Assembly: GCA_016282835.1 (NCBI GenBank) | Contig: JAEELR010000153.1 | Coordinates: forward strand, 1-34,734 | Direction of reading: 5' to 3' | DNA length: 34,734 nucleotides | DNA from: Treponema sp. | GTDB taxonomy: Bacteria; Spirochaetota; Spirochaetia; Treponematales; Treponemataceae | Shown here: piece after piece, positions 8,777 to 17,605 of the stretch | How the letters are laid out: every line of letters starts with the position of its first letter | How positions within the stretch are numbered: the first letter of the stretch is position 1 | Position numbers and translations under genes: made by a program | Notes under the pieces: generated by a model | The model's input: only the letters and a program-made list of their open reading frames with translations | What the model was told of the DNA's origin: nothing | Database searches by the model: none

Positions 8777-9490
8777 ATGAAATCAAAAAAGTTAATTTCT
8801 ATACTTTCAGTTTTATTTGTTTTTATTGCTGCAGGCTGTTCAATTCAGCAGACACAAAAGCAGGTTCGGACAATTACTGTTATTGGTGAAGGTGAAGTTT
8901 TGTCTGAAAACGACAGGGCAAAGATTACACTTTCTGTAGTAACAAAAAATTATGATGTTATAAAAGCAACTCAGGAAAACTCTGATAAAATGAGTAGAAT
9001 CTGTTCTGAATTAATTAAAGCAAGTTTGCCGGAAGATAAAATTTCTACTACTCAGTTTTCTATTTATCAGGAACAAATTTATCAGAATGGAAGAAATGTT
9101 CCGGGGCAATACAGAGTCAGCAATGAAATAACTCTTTCTGTAGATGACATTTCTAAAGTTTCAGAGTTTATTTCGCTCTCACTTAAAAACGGTGCGAATG
9201 AACTTTCAAATTTAAGCTACACAACATCAAATAAAGAAGATGCACTAAAGCAGGCACGAATTCTTGCTGTTAAGAATGCAGAAAACAGAGCAACAATTTT
9301 AGCAACTTCAAGCGGAAATACTTTGGGAAAAATACTTTCTATTTCAGAAGAAAATGCTGCTGTGTCACTATCTTCAAAAAGACTGTACGCAAAAAATGCT
9401 GCAAGCGATGAACTTTCAATTCCTGTAATGGCTGGAAGTTCTACATCTCAAGTAAGGATTTGTGTTGTTTACGAAATATTAAATCAATAA
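8777..9490 (+). CDS. SIMPL-domain (DUF541) lipoprotein
   Basis: A signal peptide ends in lipobox IAAGC (Cys21). The mature part matches the SIMPL/DUF541 family: an N-terminal strand TITVIGEGEV, a first lobe with ITLSVVTKN, and a YRVSNEITLSVDD strand in the middle. A helix KQARILAVKNAENRA and a strand with LGKILSISEE complete the pattern. Family members are periplasmic or outer-membrane proteins, some linked to oxidative stress, with no agreed biochemical role. AAGGAG sits 7 bp before the ATG. It follows the TPR lipoprotein by 15 bp and is probably in the smc-led transcription unit. Confidence 0.85.
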   Translation: MKSKKLISILSVLFVFIAAGCSIQQTQKQVRTITVIGEGEVLSENDRAKITLSVVTKNYDVIKATQENSDKMSRICSELIKASLPEDKISTTQFSIYQEQIYQNGRNVPGQYRVSNEITLSVDDISKVSEFISLSLKNGANELSNLSYTTSNKEDALKQARILAVKNAENRATILATSSGNTLGKILSISEENAAVSLSSKRLYAKNAASDELSIPVMAGSSTSQVRICVVYEILNQ

Positions 9491-9580
9491 AGGAAGCAAA
9501 AAGTTTATAACTATATAATTGCAGATAATGAAATAAAGTTATAAGATTACAATAATTTTTAATTTGATATAGAGGATTTT

Positions 9581-10909
9581 ATGTTAGACTTGAAATTTAT
9601 AAAAGAAAATTTAGATGCTGTAAAGAAAAACATTGTTGACAGAAACATGAATGCAGATGCAGACATCGTTGTAGAACTTTATGATAAAAGAACTGCTCTT
9701 GTTACTGAATTACAGAATCTTCAGCAGGCAAGAAATGCAAATGCACAGGCAATGAAACAAAAGCTTGATGCAGAAACAAGACAGAAATATATTGATGAAG
9801 GAAAAGCATTAAAAGATAAAATCGCTGAAAAAGAAGCAGAACTTAATGAAACAGAAGCTAAGCTTGATGAAGCTGCACGCCAGATTCCTAATATGGCAAA
9901 TCCAAATGTTCCTGTTGGAAAAGTTGACACAGAAAATCTTGAGGTTAAAAAAGTTGGAACTGTAAGAAAATTTGACTTTAAGCCAAAGGATCATGTTCAG
10001 CTTGGAGAAGCACTTGATATTGTAGATTTTGAAAGAGGAACAAAAGTTTCAGGCCCTAAATTCTATTATTTGAAGAATGAAGCAGTTTTCCTTGAGCAGG
10101 CACTTATAATGTATGTTCTTAACATTTTAAGAAAGCACAATTTCACTCCATTTATAACACCGGATGTTGCTAAAGAAGAAGTATTAAAGGGAATCGGTTT
10201 TAATCCCCGCGGAAATGAGAGCAATGTTTATGCAATTGAGGATGAAGGAACCTGTTTAGTTGCAACCGCAGAAATAACTCTCGGTGGTTTCCACTCAGGA
10301 GAGATTTTAGACAAGTCAAGACTTCCTCTCTTCTACTGCGGACTTTCACATTGTTTCAGAAGAGAAGCTGGTGCAGCAGGTCACTTTAGTAAAGGTTTGT
10401 ACAGAGTTCATCAGTTTGATAAAGTTGAAATGTTTGTATATTGTCTCCCGGAACAGAGTGATGAGATTCACGAAAAACTCAGACTTATTGAAGAAGAAAT
10501 TTTTTCTTCATTAGGTTTGCCATTCAGAGTTGTTGATACATGTACTGGAGACTTGGGTGCGCCTGCATACAGAAAGTGGGATCTTGAAGCATGGATGCCT
10601 GGCCGCTCTGACGAAAATCATCCTGACGGAGATTGGGGCGAAGTAACATCAACTTCTAACTGTACAGATTATCAGGCACGAAGATTAAATGTAAAATATC
10701 ACGATGATGATGGAAAGAATAAATATGTGCATATGCTGAACGGAACTGCAATTGCTGTTGGTCGCGCTATGCTTGCTATTCTTGAAAATTATCAGAATGA
10801 AGATGGTTCTATTACAGTGCCTGAAGTTTTAGTTCCTTATTGCGGCTTTGATAAGATTGGTCCAAAAAAGGATGTAACTTCTCCTGTATATAAGTCTATA
10901 AAAAAATAA
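9581..10909 (+). CDS. serS: Serine--tRNA ligase
   Basis: Class II aminoacyl-tRNA synthetase that charges tRNA-Ser (and tRNA-Sec where present). Residues 1-110 form the N-terminal antiparallel coiled coil that grips the long variable arm, starting MLDLKFIKENLDAVKKN. The catalytic core shows a TAEITLGGFHSGEIL segment in place of the more common TAEVPL...E, motif 2 FRREAGAAGHFSKGLYRVHQF, and motif 3 LNGTAIAVGRAMLAILENYQ. The length of 442 aa is slightly long for the family (about 425), with a short extension at the C-terminus. AGAGGA sits 7 bp before the ATG. The next gene starts 13 bp downstream, so the two are likely cotranscribed. Confidence 0.97.
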   Translation: MLDLKFIKENLDAVKKNIVDRNMNADADIVVELYDKRTALVTELQNLQQARNANAQAMKQKLDAETRQKYIDEGKALKDKIAEKEAELNETEAKLDEAARQIPNMANPNVPVGKVDTENLEVKKVGTVRKFDFKPKDHVQLGEALDIVDFERGTKVSGPKFYYLKNEAVFLEQALIMYVLNILRKHNFTPFITPDVAKEEVLKGIGFNPRGNESNVYAIEDEGTCLVATAEITLGGFHSGEILDKSRLPLFYCGLSHCFRREAGAAGHFSKGLYRVHQFDKVEMFVYCLPEQSDEIHEKLRLIEEEIFSSLGLPFRVVDTCTGDLGAPAYRKWDLEAWMPGRSDENHPDGDWGEVTSTSNCTDYQARRLNVKYHDDDGKNKYVHMLNGTAIAVGRAMLAILENYQNEDGSITVPEVLVPYCGFDKIGPKKDVTSPVYKSIKK

Positions 10910-10922
10910 ATTATAGGTTGAG

Positions 10923-11999
10923 ATGGAACAAAGAGATTACAGTCATCACATTTTTTTACTCCTGATGATTATAACTTTCATTATAGTTGCAACGGTTTTA
11001 AAATTGACTGCATCTTTTTTTGTTCCGGTTACAATTTCTGTTCTTATAGCCTTTGTATTTTTCCCCTTCCTGAAAAAAATGCATGAATCTAAAATAAAAG
11101 TGCCATGGATTTTAGGAATAATCATCGTTGTACTTATTGCAATTTTCTTCTTCTTCATCTTGGGAAATCTTTTAGTTGCAAGTTTTAAAACGATACTACA
11201 GTCACTTCCGAAATACGAAGCGCGCTTTACTGTAATAACAAATACATTTCTAGAAAAGTTTAAACTTTCAGATTTAGAAAAATCAGAGATTCTGGCAAAA
11301 TTCTTTTCTACTTCAGAAATTAATTCTCTGTTAAAAAATTCTATTCTTTCTATAAGCAACTACATCTTAAACAGTGGAAAAAACATTCTTCTTATTTCAC
11401 TTTTTGTAGTGTTTCTGTTGATTGAAATGAAAAACTTATATCCGAAAGTTTTAAATGCATTTCCAGAAGGAAGAACCAGCAAAAAAATCATTATCATTGC
11501 AACAAAAATTATTTCTCAGGTAACGCACTTTATTTCAATAAAATTCTTAGTTTCATTAATTACAGGCTTTTTAGTTTATTTAGTTTGTGCAATTGTAAAA
11601 ATGGACTTTGCAATTTTATGGGGCTTTTTTGCTTTTATATTGAATTTTATACCAAACTTTGGATCAATTATTTCCTGGGCAATTACATCAGTTTTTGCAA
11701 TTCTGCAGTTTTATCCTCATGCAGCAATTCCTGTAACAGTTTCAGTTCTTGTTCTTGCAATCAATATGATTTTCGGAAACATTGTGGAGCCTCGCTGGGA
11801 AGGAGAAGATTTAGGTCTTTCACCATTCGTTATTTTAGTAAGCCTTTCATTATGGACCTGGCTCTGGGGCTTTGTCGGTGCAATCCTTGCAGTTCCTTTA
11901 ACAGTAATAATAAAAATTATCTGCGAAAATATTGAATTCTTAAAACCTGTTGCAGTTCTGATGGGAACTTCATCAAAAAGAAAAAGAAAGCATCTTTAA
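10923..11999 (+). CDS. AI-2E/PerM-family membrane transporter
   Basis: Integral inner-membrane protein of the AI-2E transporter (PerM/TqsA/YdiK) family. It has seven or eight hydrophobic segments in the family layout: two near the N-terminus (about 10-50), one at 58-85, a soluble loop at about 90-145, then a cluster from 150 to 340. The conserved C-terminal block reads GNIVEPRWEGEDLGLSPFV then LWTWLWGFVGAILAVPLTV. Members have been linked to export of autoinducer-2, other small molecules or Na+/H+ exchange, so substrate cannot be inferred. It ends in a basic tail (KRKRKHL). It follows serS closely and converges on the next minus-strand gene with 6 bp between stop codons and no visible terminator. 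Confidence 0.9.
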   Translation: MEQRDYSHHIFLLLMIITFIIVATVLKLTASFFVPVTISVLIAFVFFPFLKKMHESKIKVPWILGIIIVVLIAIFFFFILGNLLVASFKTILQSLPKYEARFTVITNTFLEKFKLSDLEKSEILAKFFSTSEINSLLKNSILSISNYILNSGKNILLISLFVVFLLIEMKNLYPKVLNAFPEGRTSKKIIIIATKIISQVTHFISIKFLVSLITGFLVYLVCAIVKMDFAILWGFFAFILNFIPNFGSIISWAITSVFAILQFYPHAAIPVTVSVLVLAINMIFGNIVEPRWEGEDLGLSPFVILVSLSLWTWLWGFVGAILAVPLTVIIKIICENIEFLKPVAVLMGTSSKRKRKHL

Positions 12000-12005
12000 C
12001 TTATT

Positions 12006-12968
12006 CTATTCATTAAAAATTTTACCGGTTGCTCTTTCGTATAAAAATCTTTTGTCTTCCTGCTTAACATTTTCAAAGAGAACCAAATAGCATTTTTTGT
12101 CTTCATTAAGATATACATCATCAATCTTAAACGAGAGCATAATAGTGCGCTTAATCAGTTTGTTCCCGGTAAGAGTAAAATTCAGCTGTCCTTCATAAAG
12201 CTGATCTAAAACTAAATCTGTATCTTTATTTGCAGTAACCAGCATTTTTTCATTATCTGCATAAATTATAGTTAACGGATTATTCTGCGATTCAAAGGAT
12301 TCAACAACCGTAAATTCTTTTTGCGTTAAATATCTGACAGCACTTAATAAAAACACACCGTTTGAGATAGGCTTATTTTCCTGCTTTATTTTAATCAAAA
12401 TTTTTTCCAGCAAGTTTTTTGCTTCGACCTGCACTTTAGAATCTATTTCAGCCCACTTTGGCTGGCTAAACATTGTAAACCCTGAAAGCGGTACACATTC
12501 ATAGGAAATTTTTTCGTTGTCAGAAGAAGTAAAACCAATAGCAGCAGAGAAATCATATTCAGGTGCTGTAGATTTTTCTGTAATTCTGAAAATTTGCTGC
12601 GGAACAACAATCGCAAGTCCTTTAGAACATTCTTTCATTACAGTATTAAAATACAATCCGAGTCTGTTAAAATAAAACTGGATTTTTACATTCTTACCCA
12701 AAAACTGTTCTGTAATTCTACTTGTATTTTTTAAAAGGATTATTCCTTCATCATATACTTCAATCTGTTTTGCAGGGATAGCAACCGGGAAAACGGCTGA
12801 CATTGAAACTTTATAATCAGGTATGTCCTGGGTTTTGTTTTCATTTAATTCGATTTCAGCCATTACGGGCTTTTCTTCAAGTGTCACTGTAAGAGGAACA
12901 TTATCATCACGCAAATATTGCAGTACCAATTCACGTTCAATTTTTGTTAATTCGATCTGTTCACTCAT
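12006..12968 (-). CDS. Putative YcgR/PilZ-like protein, c-di-GMP site not evident
   Basis: A soluble 320-aa protein with no signal or membrane segment. The middle (about residues 65-130) resembles the YcgR/PilZN fold: a beta strand run with VKIQFYFNRLGLYFNTVM and then VVPQQIFRIT, where YcgR-like proteins have 'LP..I.R'. The C-terminal end (CYLVLFENVKQEDKRFLYERATGK) resembles the closing strand and helix of PilZ domains. However, I cannot find the c-di-GMP-binding RxxxR or the D/NxSxxG motif, so binding is doubtful. It lies 25 bp after the lipoprotein gene at 12994-13677 and is probably cotranscribed with it. The family assignment is an inference from pattern only; the alternative is an unrelated treponemal protein of unknown function. 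Confidence 0.4.
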   Translation of the reverse strand: MSEQIELTKIERELVLQYLRDDNVPLTVTLEEKPVMAEIELNENKTQDIPDYKVSMSAVFPVAIPAKQIEVYDEGIILLKNTSRITEQFLGKNVKIQFYFNRLGLYFNTVMKECSKGLAIVVPQQIFRITEKSTAPEYDFSAAIGFTSSDNEKISYECVPLSGFTMFSQPKWAEIDSKVQVEAKNLLEKILIKIKQENKPISNGVFLLSAVRYLTQKEFTVVESFESQNNPLTIIYADNEKMLVTANKDTDLVLDQLYEGQLNFTLTGNKLIKRTIMLSFKIDDVYLNEDKKCYLVLFENVKQEDKRFLYERATGKIFNE

Positions 12969-12993
12969 TAAGTTTTACTCCAGTTTTAATCAT

Positions 12994-13677
12994 TCAATCA
13001 ATAAATTCTATTTGATTTATTTTAATTGAATCTGCTGAATTTGTAAAATAAATAATTATCTCAAATGATGGCAAATGGAAATCGCTTGTGTCTAATTTAT
13101 TATATTCATTTGAAACTTCAGTTTTTTTATTTGATTGAGTTTTATCTGTGAGTTCATAAAAGTACTTAACTGGAATTTGAATTATATCTTCACTGACAAA
13201 AGCTTCTCCAATAATATATTTTTTTAATTCAAAGGGCTCTTCTATTTTCTTGTTTAATTTATACTCGAACACTTTATAGACATACAGGTTATTAACATCA
13301 AAATTAGAAGCAAGGTTTTCTTTAGAGATAAAGGAATTGCAGGTGTCTATGATTTTATTCAGCTGCCCTTCACTTAGATTTGATTGATTCAATAAACCGA
13401 TTTTTGAAAGTGACGGATAAACTGCATCAATATTTAATTCTGATTTTGCAAAAACAAGGCTTTCAGTTGTAATTTTCGAACGGCCATTTGAACTATTTTG
13501 TATTTTAGGAGCTGTAAGTAAATCTTTTTCAATTTCATCTGTCCATTCAAAAGTTTCTTCAATCTGATTAGACAAGGATTTTAAAGTATCTGATGATTTA
13601 TCAAGCTTGAAATTTGAACCCTCGCACGAAATAAAGAAGAATAAAACTGTAGAAATCAGATAAAGTGTTTTTTTCAT
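12994..13677 (-). CDS. Lipoprotein of unknown function
   Basis: The signal peptide MKKTLYLISTVLFFFISC has a lipobox-like FISC with Cys18, followed by Glu. The mature 209 residues are polar, with helical stretches (about 25-55 and 95-125) and a beta-rich second half (YVYKVFEYKL onward). The C-terminus contains FEIIIYFTNSADSIKINQIEFID. I recognise no domain. It is the first gene of a two-gene minus-strand unit with the PilZ-like gene. The 141-bp gap to the divergent aconitase gene must hold its promoter, but no clear minus-strand promoter stands out. Confidence 0.6.
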   Translation of the reverse strand: MKKTLYLISTVLFFFISCEGSNFKLDKSSDTLKSLSNQIEETFEWTDEIEKDLLTAPKIQNSSNGRSKITTESLVFAKSELNIDAVYPSLSKIGLLNQSNLSEGQLNKIIDTCNSFISKENLASNFDVNNLYVYKVFEYKLNKKIEEPFELKKYIIGEAFVSEDIIQIPVKYFYELTDKTQSNKKTEVSNEYNKLDTSDFHLPSFEIIIYFTNSADSIKINQIEFID

Positions 13678-13743
13678 ACTATAGTTTTAGCATAAAAAAA
13701 GAATTTAATCACGACATCAAACCATATTATTTTATTTATTTGC

Positions 13744-13772
13744 TTGTAAAAATATCAATGAAAATGTAAGAT
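13744..13772 (+). promoter_or_regulatory. Possible aconitase promoter
   Basis: TTGTAA (13744-13749), a 17-bp spacer and TAAGAT (13767-13772) give a moderate sigma-70 match about 40 bp before the Shine-Dalgarno AGAGGA. A TTACAA hexamer at 13772-13777 is the inverse complement of the -35 hexamer and may be coincidental. Confidence 0.35.
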
Positions 13773-13818
13773 TACAAAACATAAATCGTTAGAAATTATT
13801 TATTTTTAGAGGAAAGAA

Positions 13819-15846
13819 ATGGCTTTAACCTTAGCAGAAAAAATCATCCAGAATCACATTGTTTCTTGTGAAGAAGCTTTTACACCAGGAGTTCCAATTA
13901 AACGCGGTGTAGATATTGCAATGAAAATTGATCAGACTTTAACTCAGGATGCTACCGGAACAATGGCATATTTACAGTTTGAAACTATTGGTGTTCCACG
14001 AGTTAAAACAGAAGTAAGCGTTAGTTATGTAGATCACAATACATTGCAGACAGATTTTAAGAATCACGATGATCACAGATACCTTCAGTCAATTGCAGCA
14101 AAATATGGATTATATTTTTCACGTCCTGGAAACGGTGTTTGCCATCAGGTTCACATTGAGCATTTTGGGAAACCTGGAAAAACTTTACTTGGTTCAGACA
14201 GTCACACTCCAACTGGTGGTGGAATCGGAATGATTGCTATTGGTGCCGGAGGAATTGATGTTGCTGTTGCAATGGGTGGCGGTGCATTTCATCTTGCAAT
14301 GCCCAAAATTTATGGAGTTAAGCTTACTGGACGATTAAGAAAAGGAATCGGTGCCAAAGATATTATCCTTGAAGTTTTGCGCAGAGAATCTGTAAAAGGC
14401 GGAGTTGGTGCAATTTACGAATACTTTGGTGAAGGCGTAAAAAGCCTTACAGTTCCACAGAGAGCAACTGTAACAAACATGGGTGCTGAACTTGGAGCTA
14501 CCTGTTCTGTATTCCCAGCTGATGATACAACAAAATCATTTCTTGAAAGTATGGGCCGCGGTGCTGATTTTACTGAACAGAAAGCAGATGAAGGCGCTGT
14601 ATATGATAAAGTAATTGAGATTGATTTATCATCATTAAATGCTTTAGCTGCATGCCCTCACTCTCCAGATGCTGTAAAAGCTGTAAGTGAATTAAAGGAC
14701 ATAAAGGTAACACAGGTTGCAATTGGAAGCTGTACAAACTCTTCTCTTGATGATTTAGCCAGTGTTGCAGCTATAGTAAAAGGAAAGCATATAGCACCAG
14801 GTGTTGAAGCAGGTATTGCTCCTGGCAGCAGAACAACACTTTTAATGGCAGAAAAAGCCGGAATCTTAGGCGAATTAATAAGGGCAGGTTTTAGAATTCT
14901 TGAAAGTGCCTGTGGTCCTTGTATCGGAATGGGCTTTGCACCAAACAGTGAAGGCGTTTCATTGCGTACCTTCAACAGAAACTTTAAAGGAAGATCCGGA
15001 ACTGCTGATGCTTCAATTTATCTTGTCAGCCCTGAAACAGCTGCAGCAAGTGCAATTACAGGTTACATAACAGATCCTTCTACACTCGATTATTTCGATG
15101 CTTCTTATACTGAAAGCGAAAGAATTTCTTTATTGACAGGAAAAGATTCACGACTTTCTTCAGAAGATGTTTTACAGGATGCACAGGATGAAGGTATGCT
15201 GATTCCTCCTCTACCATTAGAAGAAGCTCAGAAAGTAGAAATTCTTAGAGGTCCAAATATTAAGCCTTGTCCACCATGTAAACCTTGCGAAGACAATTTA
15301 TCTCTCCCGGTTTTACTAAAAGCAAAGGACAATGTTTCTACAGATGATATTATGCCTGCAGGAACAAAAGTTCTTCCATTCAGATCTAACATTCCTGAAA
15401 TCAGTAAATTCACTTATGAAAGACTTGATGAAAATTTCTATAACAAGGCAAAAGCTATTGATATGAGCGGATGTTTTGTTGTTGGCGGTGAAAACTTTGG
15501 CCAGGGTTCAAGCCGTGAACACGCTGCATTGGGACCTATGTACTTAGGTGTTCGTGCAGTCATTACAAAGAGTTTTGCCCGAATCCATAAAGCTAATCTG
15601 ATTAACTACGGAATTATCCCTATTACATTTGAAAATCCAAACGATTACGAAGAAATTTCTGAAGGCGATACACTTGAAATTACAAACATTTTTGATAGCC
15701 TCAAAAACGCAAAACCTTTCGCAATTACAGTAAAAGGTAAAAATGGAACAAAACAGATTTCCGGTGTCAATGATCTGGCAGAACGCTCAAGAAACATTCT
15801 TCTTTCAGGCGGACTTGCTTCTTACACAAGAAATGGCGGTCAGTAA
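13819..15846 (+). CDS. Aconitate hydratase
   Basis: Interconverts citrate and isocitrate using a [4Fe-4S] cluster. The three cluster cysteines are C305 (IGSCTNSS), C365 and C368 (ACGPCIGM). The substrate-binding GSDSHTPTGGGIGM segment lies near residue 131, and the C-terminal swivel domain carries GGENFGQGSSREHAALGP. At 675 aa it is far shorter than AcnA (about 890) or AcnB (about 865) and resembles the compact single-chain aconitases of anaerobes. Homoaconitase or isopropylmalate isomerase is less likely, since those are usually split into large and small subunits. AGAGGAAAG precedes the ATG by 4-5 bp. No citrate synthase or isocitrate dehydrogenase is adjacent; it is a single-gene unit closed by a terminator. 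Confidence 0.9.
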   Translation: MALTLAEKIIQNHIVSCEEAFTPGVPIKRGVDIAMKIDQTLTQDATGTMAYLQFETIGVPRVKTEVSVSYVDHNTLQTDFKNHDDHRYLQSIAAKYGLYFSRPGNGVCHQVHIEHFGKPGKTLLGSDSHTPTGGGIGMIAIGAGGIDVAVAMGGGAFHLAMPKIYGVKLTGRLRKGIGAKDIILEVLRRESVKGGVGAIYEYFGEGVKSLTVPQRATVTNMGAELGATCSVFPADDTTKSFLESMGRGADFTEQKADEGAVYDKVIEIDLSSLNALAACPHSPDAVKAVSELKDIKVTQVAIGSCTNSSLDDLASVAAIVKGKHIAPGVEAGIAPGSRTTLLMAEKAGILGELIRAGFRILESACGPCIGMGFAPNSEGVSLRTFNRNFKGRSGTADASIYLVSPETAAASAITGYITDPSTLDYFDASYTESERISLLTGKDSRLSSEDVLQDAQDEGMLIPPLPLEEAQKVEILRGPNIKPCPPCKPCEDNLSLPVLLKAKDNVSTDDIMPAGTKVLPFRSNIPEISKFTYERLDENFYNKAKAIDMSGCFVVGGENFGQGSSREHAALGPMYLGVRAVITKSFARIHKANLINYGIIPITFENPNDYEEISEGDTLEITNIFDSLKNAKPFAITVKGKNGTKQISGVNDLAERSRNILLSGGLASYTRNGGQ

Positions 15847-15886
15847 TTTTTAGTATAATCTATTTGATTTTTAATCAATAATAATT

Positions 15887-15925
15887 AGGTGTATATGGTT
15901 TTAATAACTGTATGCACCTTTTTTT
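15887..15925 (+). terminator. Rho-independent terminator after aconitase
   Basis: A 14-bp stem (AGGTGTATATGGTT against AACTGTATGCACCT, with three G-U pairs) closes a 5-nt loop and is followed by seven T residues. It lies 40 bp after the aconitase stop codon. Confidence 0.9.
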
Positions 15926-15990
15926 ATGCCTGATTATAATTTGCCGTATAAAAAAAAATCCTAGCAAATTTTATACTTTAGGCTTTATAA

Positions 15991-16026
15991 TATAATGTAT
16001 ATAAAGAATTTGTTTAGAAAACAAAT
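15991..16026 (+). promoter_or_regulatory. Possible promoter and palindrome upstream of the ComFB gene
   Basis: TATAAT lies at 15991-15996 with no good -35. Downstream, ATTTGTTT-AGA-AAACAAAT (16008-16026) is a perfect 8-bp inverted repeat. It could be an operator just after the transcription start or a small 5'-leader hairpin. The gene's Shine-Dalgarno (GAGGT) lies after it. Confidence 0.3.
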
Positions 16027-16061
16027 GTCATGGCAAAAAGATTTTTATATGCGAGGTAAAT

Positions 16062-16766
16062 ATGCTTAAGATACACAATATGCTTGAAGACGTTGTTATA
16101 GAACAAGTTAATCAACTCTATGATCAAGTAAAACAAAAGGAATCTTCATGGCTTACTTGTGATTGTGAGAATTGCCGTCTGGATACTATCTGCTATGTAT
16201 TGAACAGGCTTCCTAATAATTATGTTGTCAGCGGGCGCGGAGTAACTCACAGCTTCTTAAACAATAATACCCAGCTTTCTGTTGATATAAATAAACTTTG
16301 TATTGAAGGCATGAGACTTGTCAGTTCTGCTAAAAGACCTTATCACACGGATTTAAAGAACAGCATAAAAGAAATTCCTGAATCAGAAAATGCAACTTAT
16401 AACTTCCCGACTTTCTTCGGAAACATTTTTGATGGCAATACATTTGAACCGCTTATAAATGCAAGGGTACTTTTAAGGATTGATAATGAAGTTGCTGAAA
16501 TGATGGATGTAACTTGGCCGAATCCCTGTGTAACTTATGAAGCAACAAAAGGAAGCTATACATTCTGGATTGCCCCTATCAGTGCGAAAGAAGAAAAATT
16601 AAAAAGGGAATTTAATTTCAAAATAGAAGTAACAGCCTACGGTTACGAAGACACTCAGTACAGTTTTTCAATTCCTCTGGTAAGTGAAAAAATAAGCCGC
16701 CGGGAAGTTAATTCCTGCTACAGCTATAAAATTCAGGATATTTTCCTGTTTCAGACGAAAGATTAA
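16062..16766 (+). CDS. ComFB-domain protein with C-terminal beta-rich domain
   Basis: Residues 1-95 match the late-competence ComFB family: MLKIHNMLEDVVIEQVNQLYD, then a cysteine cluster C33, C35, C38 and C44 (TCDCENCRLDTICYVLNRLP), and NNYVVSGRG. ComFB domains in other bacteria have been reported as cyclic-dinucleotide receptors; that this one binds such a ligand is an inference. Residues about 120-234 form a second, beta-rich domain (PTFFGNIFDGNTFEPLINARVLL; YTFWIAPISAK) that resembles a carboxypeptidase-regulatory or Ig-like fold, an extension that ComFB-only proteins (about 90-170 aa) lack. No signal peptide or membrane segment is seen. GAGGT precedes the ATG by 6 bp. It lies upstream of DUF4912 and GH57-like genes on the same strand but with a 129-bp gap. 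Confidence 0.75.
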   Translation: MLKIHNMLEDVVIEQVNQLYDQVKQKESSWLTCDCENCRLDTICYVLNRLPNNYVVSGRGVTHSFLNNNTQLSVDINKLCIEGMRLVSSAKRPYHTDLKNSIKEIPESENATYNFPTFFGNIFDGNTFEPLINARVLLRIDNEVAEMMDVTWPNPCVTYEATKGSYTFWIAPISAKEEKLKREFNFKIEVTAYGYEDTQYSFSIPLVSEKISRREVNSCYSYKIQDIFLFQTKD

Positions 16767-16895
16767 ACATTGATTTCGTAAAAAATATATACTCAAAGCG
16801 CCTCAAATTCTGCAAATTCACTTTTTATTTAAAATTTCTTAAAACAGACTCTTTATATTGACAATTGTAGTTATTTAAGGAAAAATTGTTACAAT

Positions 16896-17579
16896 ATGAA
16901 AAAGCAGATTTTGAACAGCCAACAGTTAGAGTCGATGTCAACTCCTGACTTAATTAGCCTTGCAGATGATTATGGAATAGATATTCCGGATGATTTAAAT
17001 AGATGTTTTGTAATAAGTGAATTAATCGATTATTTTGAAGAAATAAAATCAGAAAATAGTAAAAATGATTTAGAAGAACTGAAGGAAGAAGATAATGTTG
17101 ATTTAAATAACGAAAATACAGAATCTCTTCCAAAGTCATATAATGATACCACAATAGATGTGCTGTTAAGAAATCCTTCATGGGCTTTTGTATACTGGGA
17201 TATAAGTGAAGCAGAAATTAAAAGAATGAAAGAAGAAGGAAGCAGTTTATTTTTACAGATTGCATTTTTCGAAAACAGTGAAACAGAAAAACCTCTTGAT
17301 GTAATAGAAACTTCAGTGGCAGCAAATATAAATGAAGAATACATAATGATTCCTTTAGATGTTAAATTTTTCTCAATTAATTTAATCAGTAAAAATGAAT
17401 TAAATGCTGAGAATATTTTAGCTTCGACAGAACGAATTGAAATAGACCAGGAAAGTGATTTAATAAAAAGCTTAAAGCCAGGAATGAAATCTAATTATTC
17501 TGATGCAGTTAAGCTTTCCGGCATGAAAGATTTAATCTATTCGCATTATATAAATCACAGGCAATCATTTTCAAATTAA
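16896..17579 (+). CDS. DUF4912-domain protein
   Basis: A 227-aa cytoplasmic protein. Residues 8-48 resemble a SAP/Rho-N-like helical element (LNSQQLESMSTPDLISLADDYGI). An acidic linker follows, then the DUF4912 domain with its hallmark VLLRNPSWAFVYWDIS (about 88-103), which is thought to be an Ig-like sugar-related fold. The C-terminal 45 residues are polar and end without a further domain. The ATG is preceded by AAGGA at an unusually long 14-bp spacing, and TACAAT abuts the start codon. It sits 26 bp before the GH57-like gene, a pairing that suggests they work together on a glycan or glycan-like ligand. The biochemical role of DUF4912 is unknown. Confidence 0.8.
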   Translation: MKKQILNSQQLESMSTPDLISLADDYGIDIPDDLNRCFVISELIDYFEEIKSENSKNDLEELKEEDNVDLNNENTESLPKSYNDTTIDVLLRNPSWAFVYWDISEAEIKRMKEEGSSLFLQIAFFENSETEKPLDVIETSVAANINEEYIMIPLDVKFFSINLISKNELNAENILASTERIEIDQESDLIKSLKPGMKSNYSDAVKLSGMKDLIYSHYINHRQSFSN

Positions 17580-17605
17580 TTTTTTCTATAGAGAGGAGTA
17601 CATAT

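Noticed and set aside
16865-16895. TTGTAG...TTACAAT inverted repeat before DUF4912, similar to TTGTAA...TTACAA before aconitase
   Set aside because: The arms are only 5-6 bp with spacers of different length in AT-rich DNA, so chance explains them.
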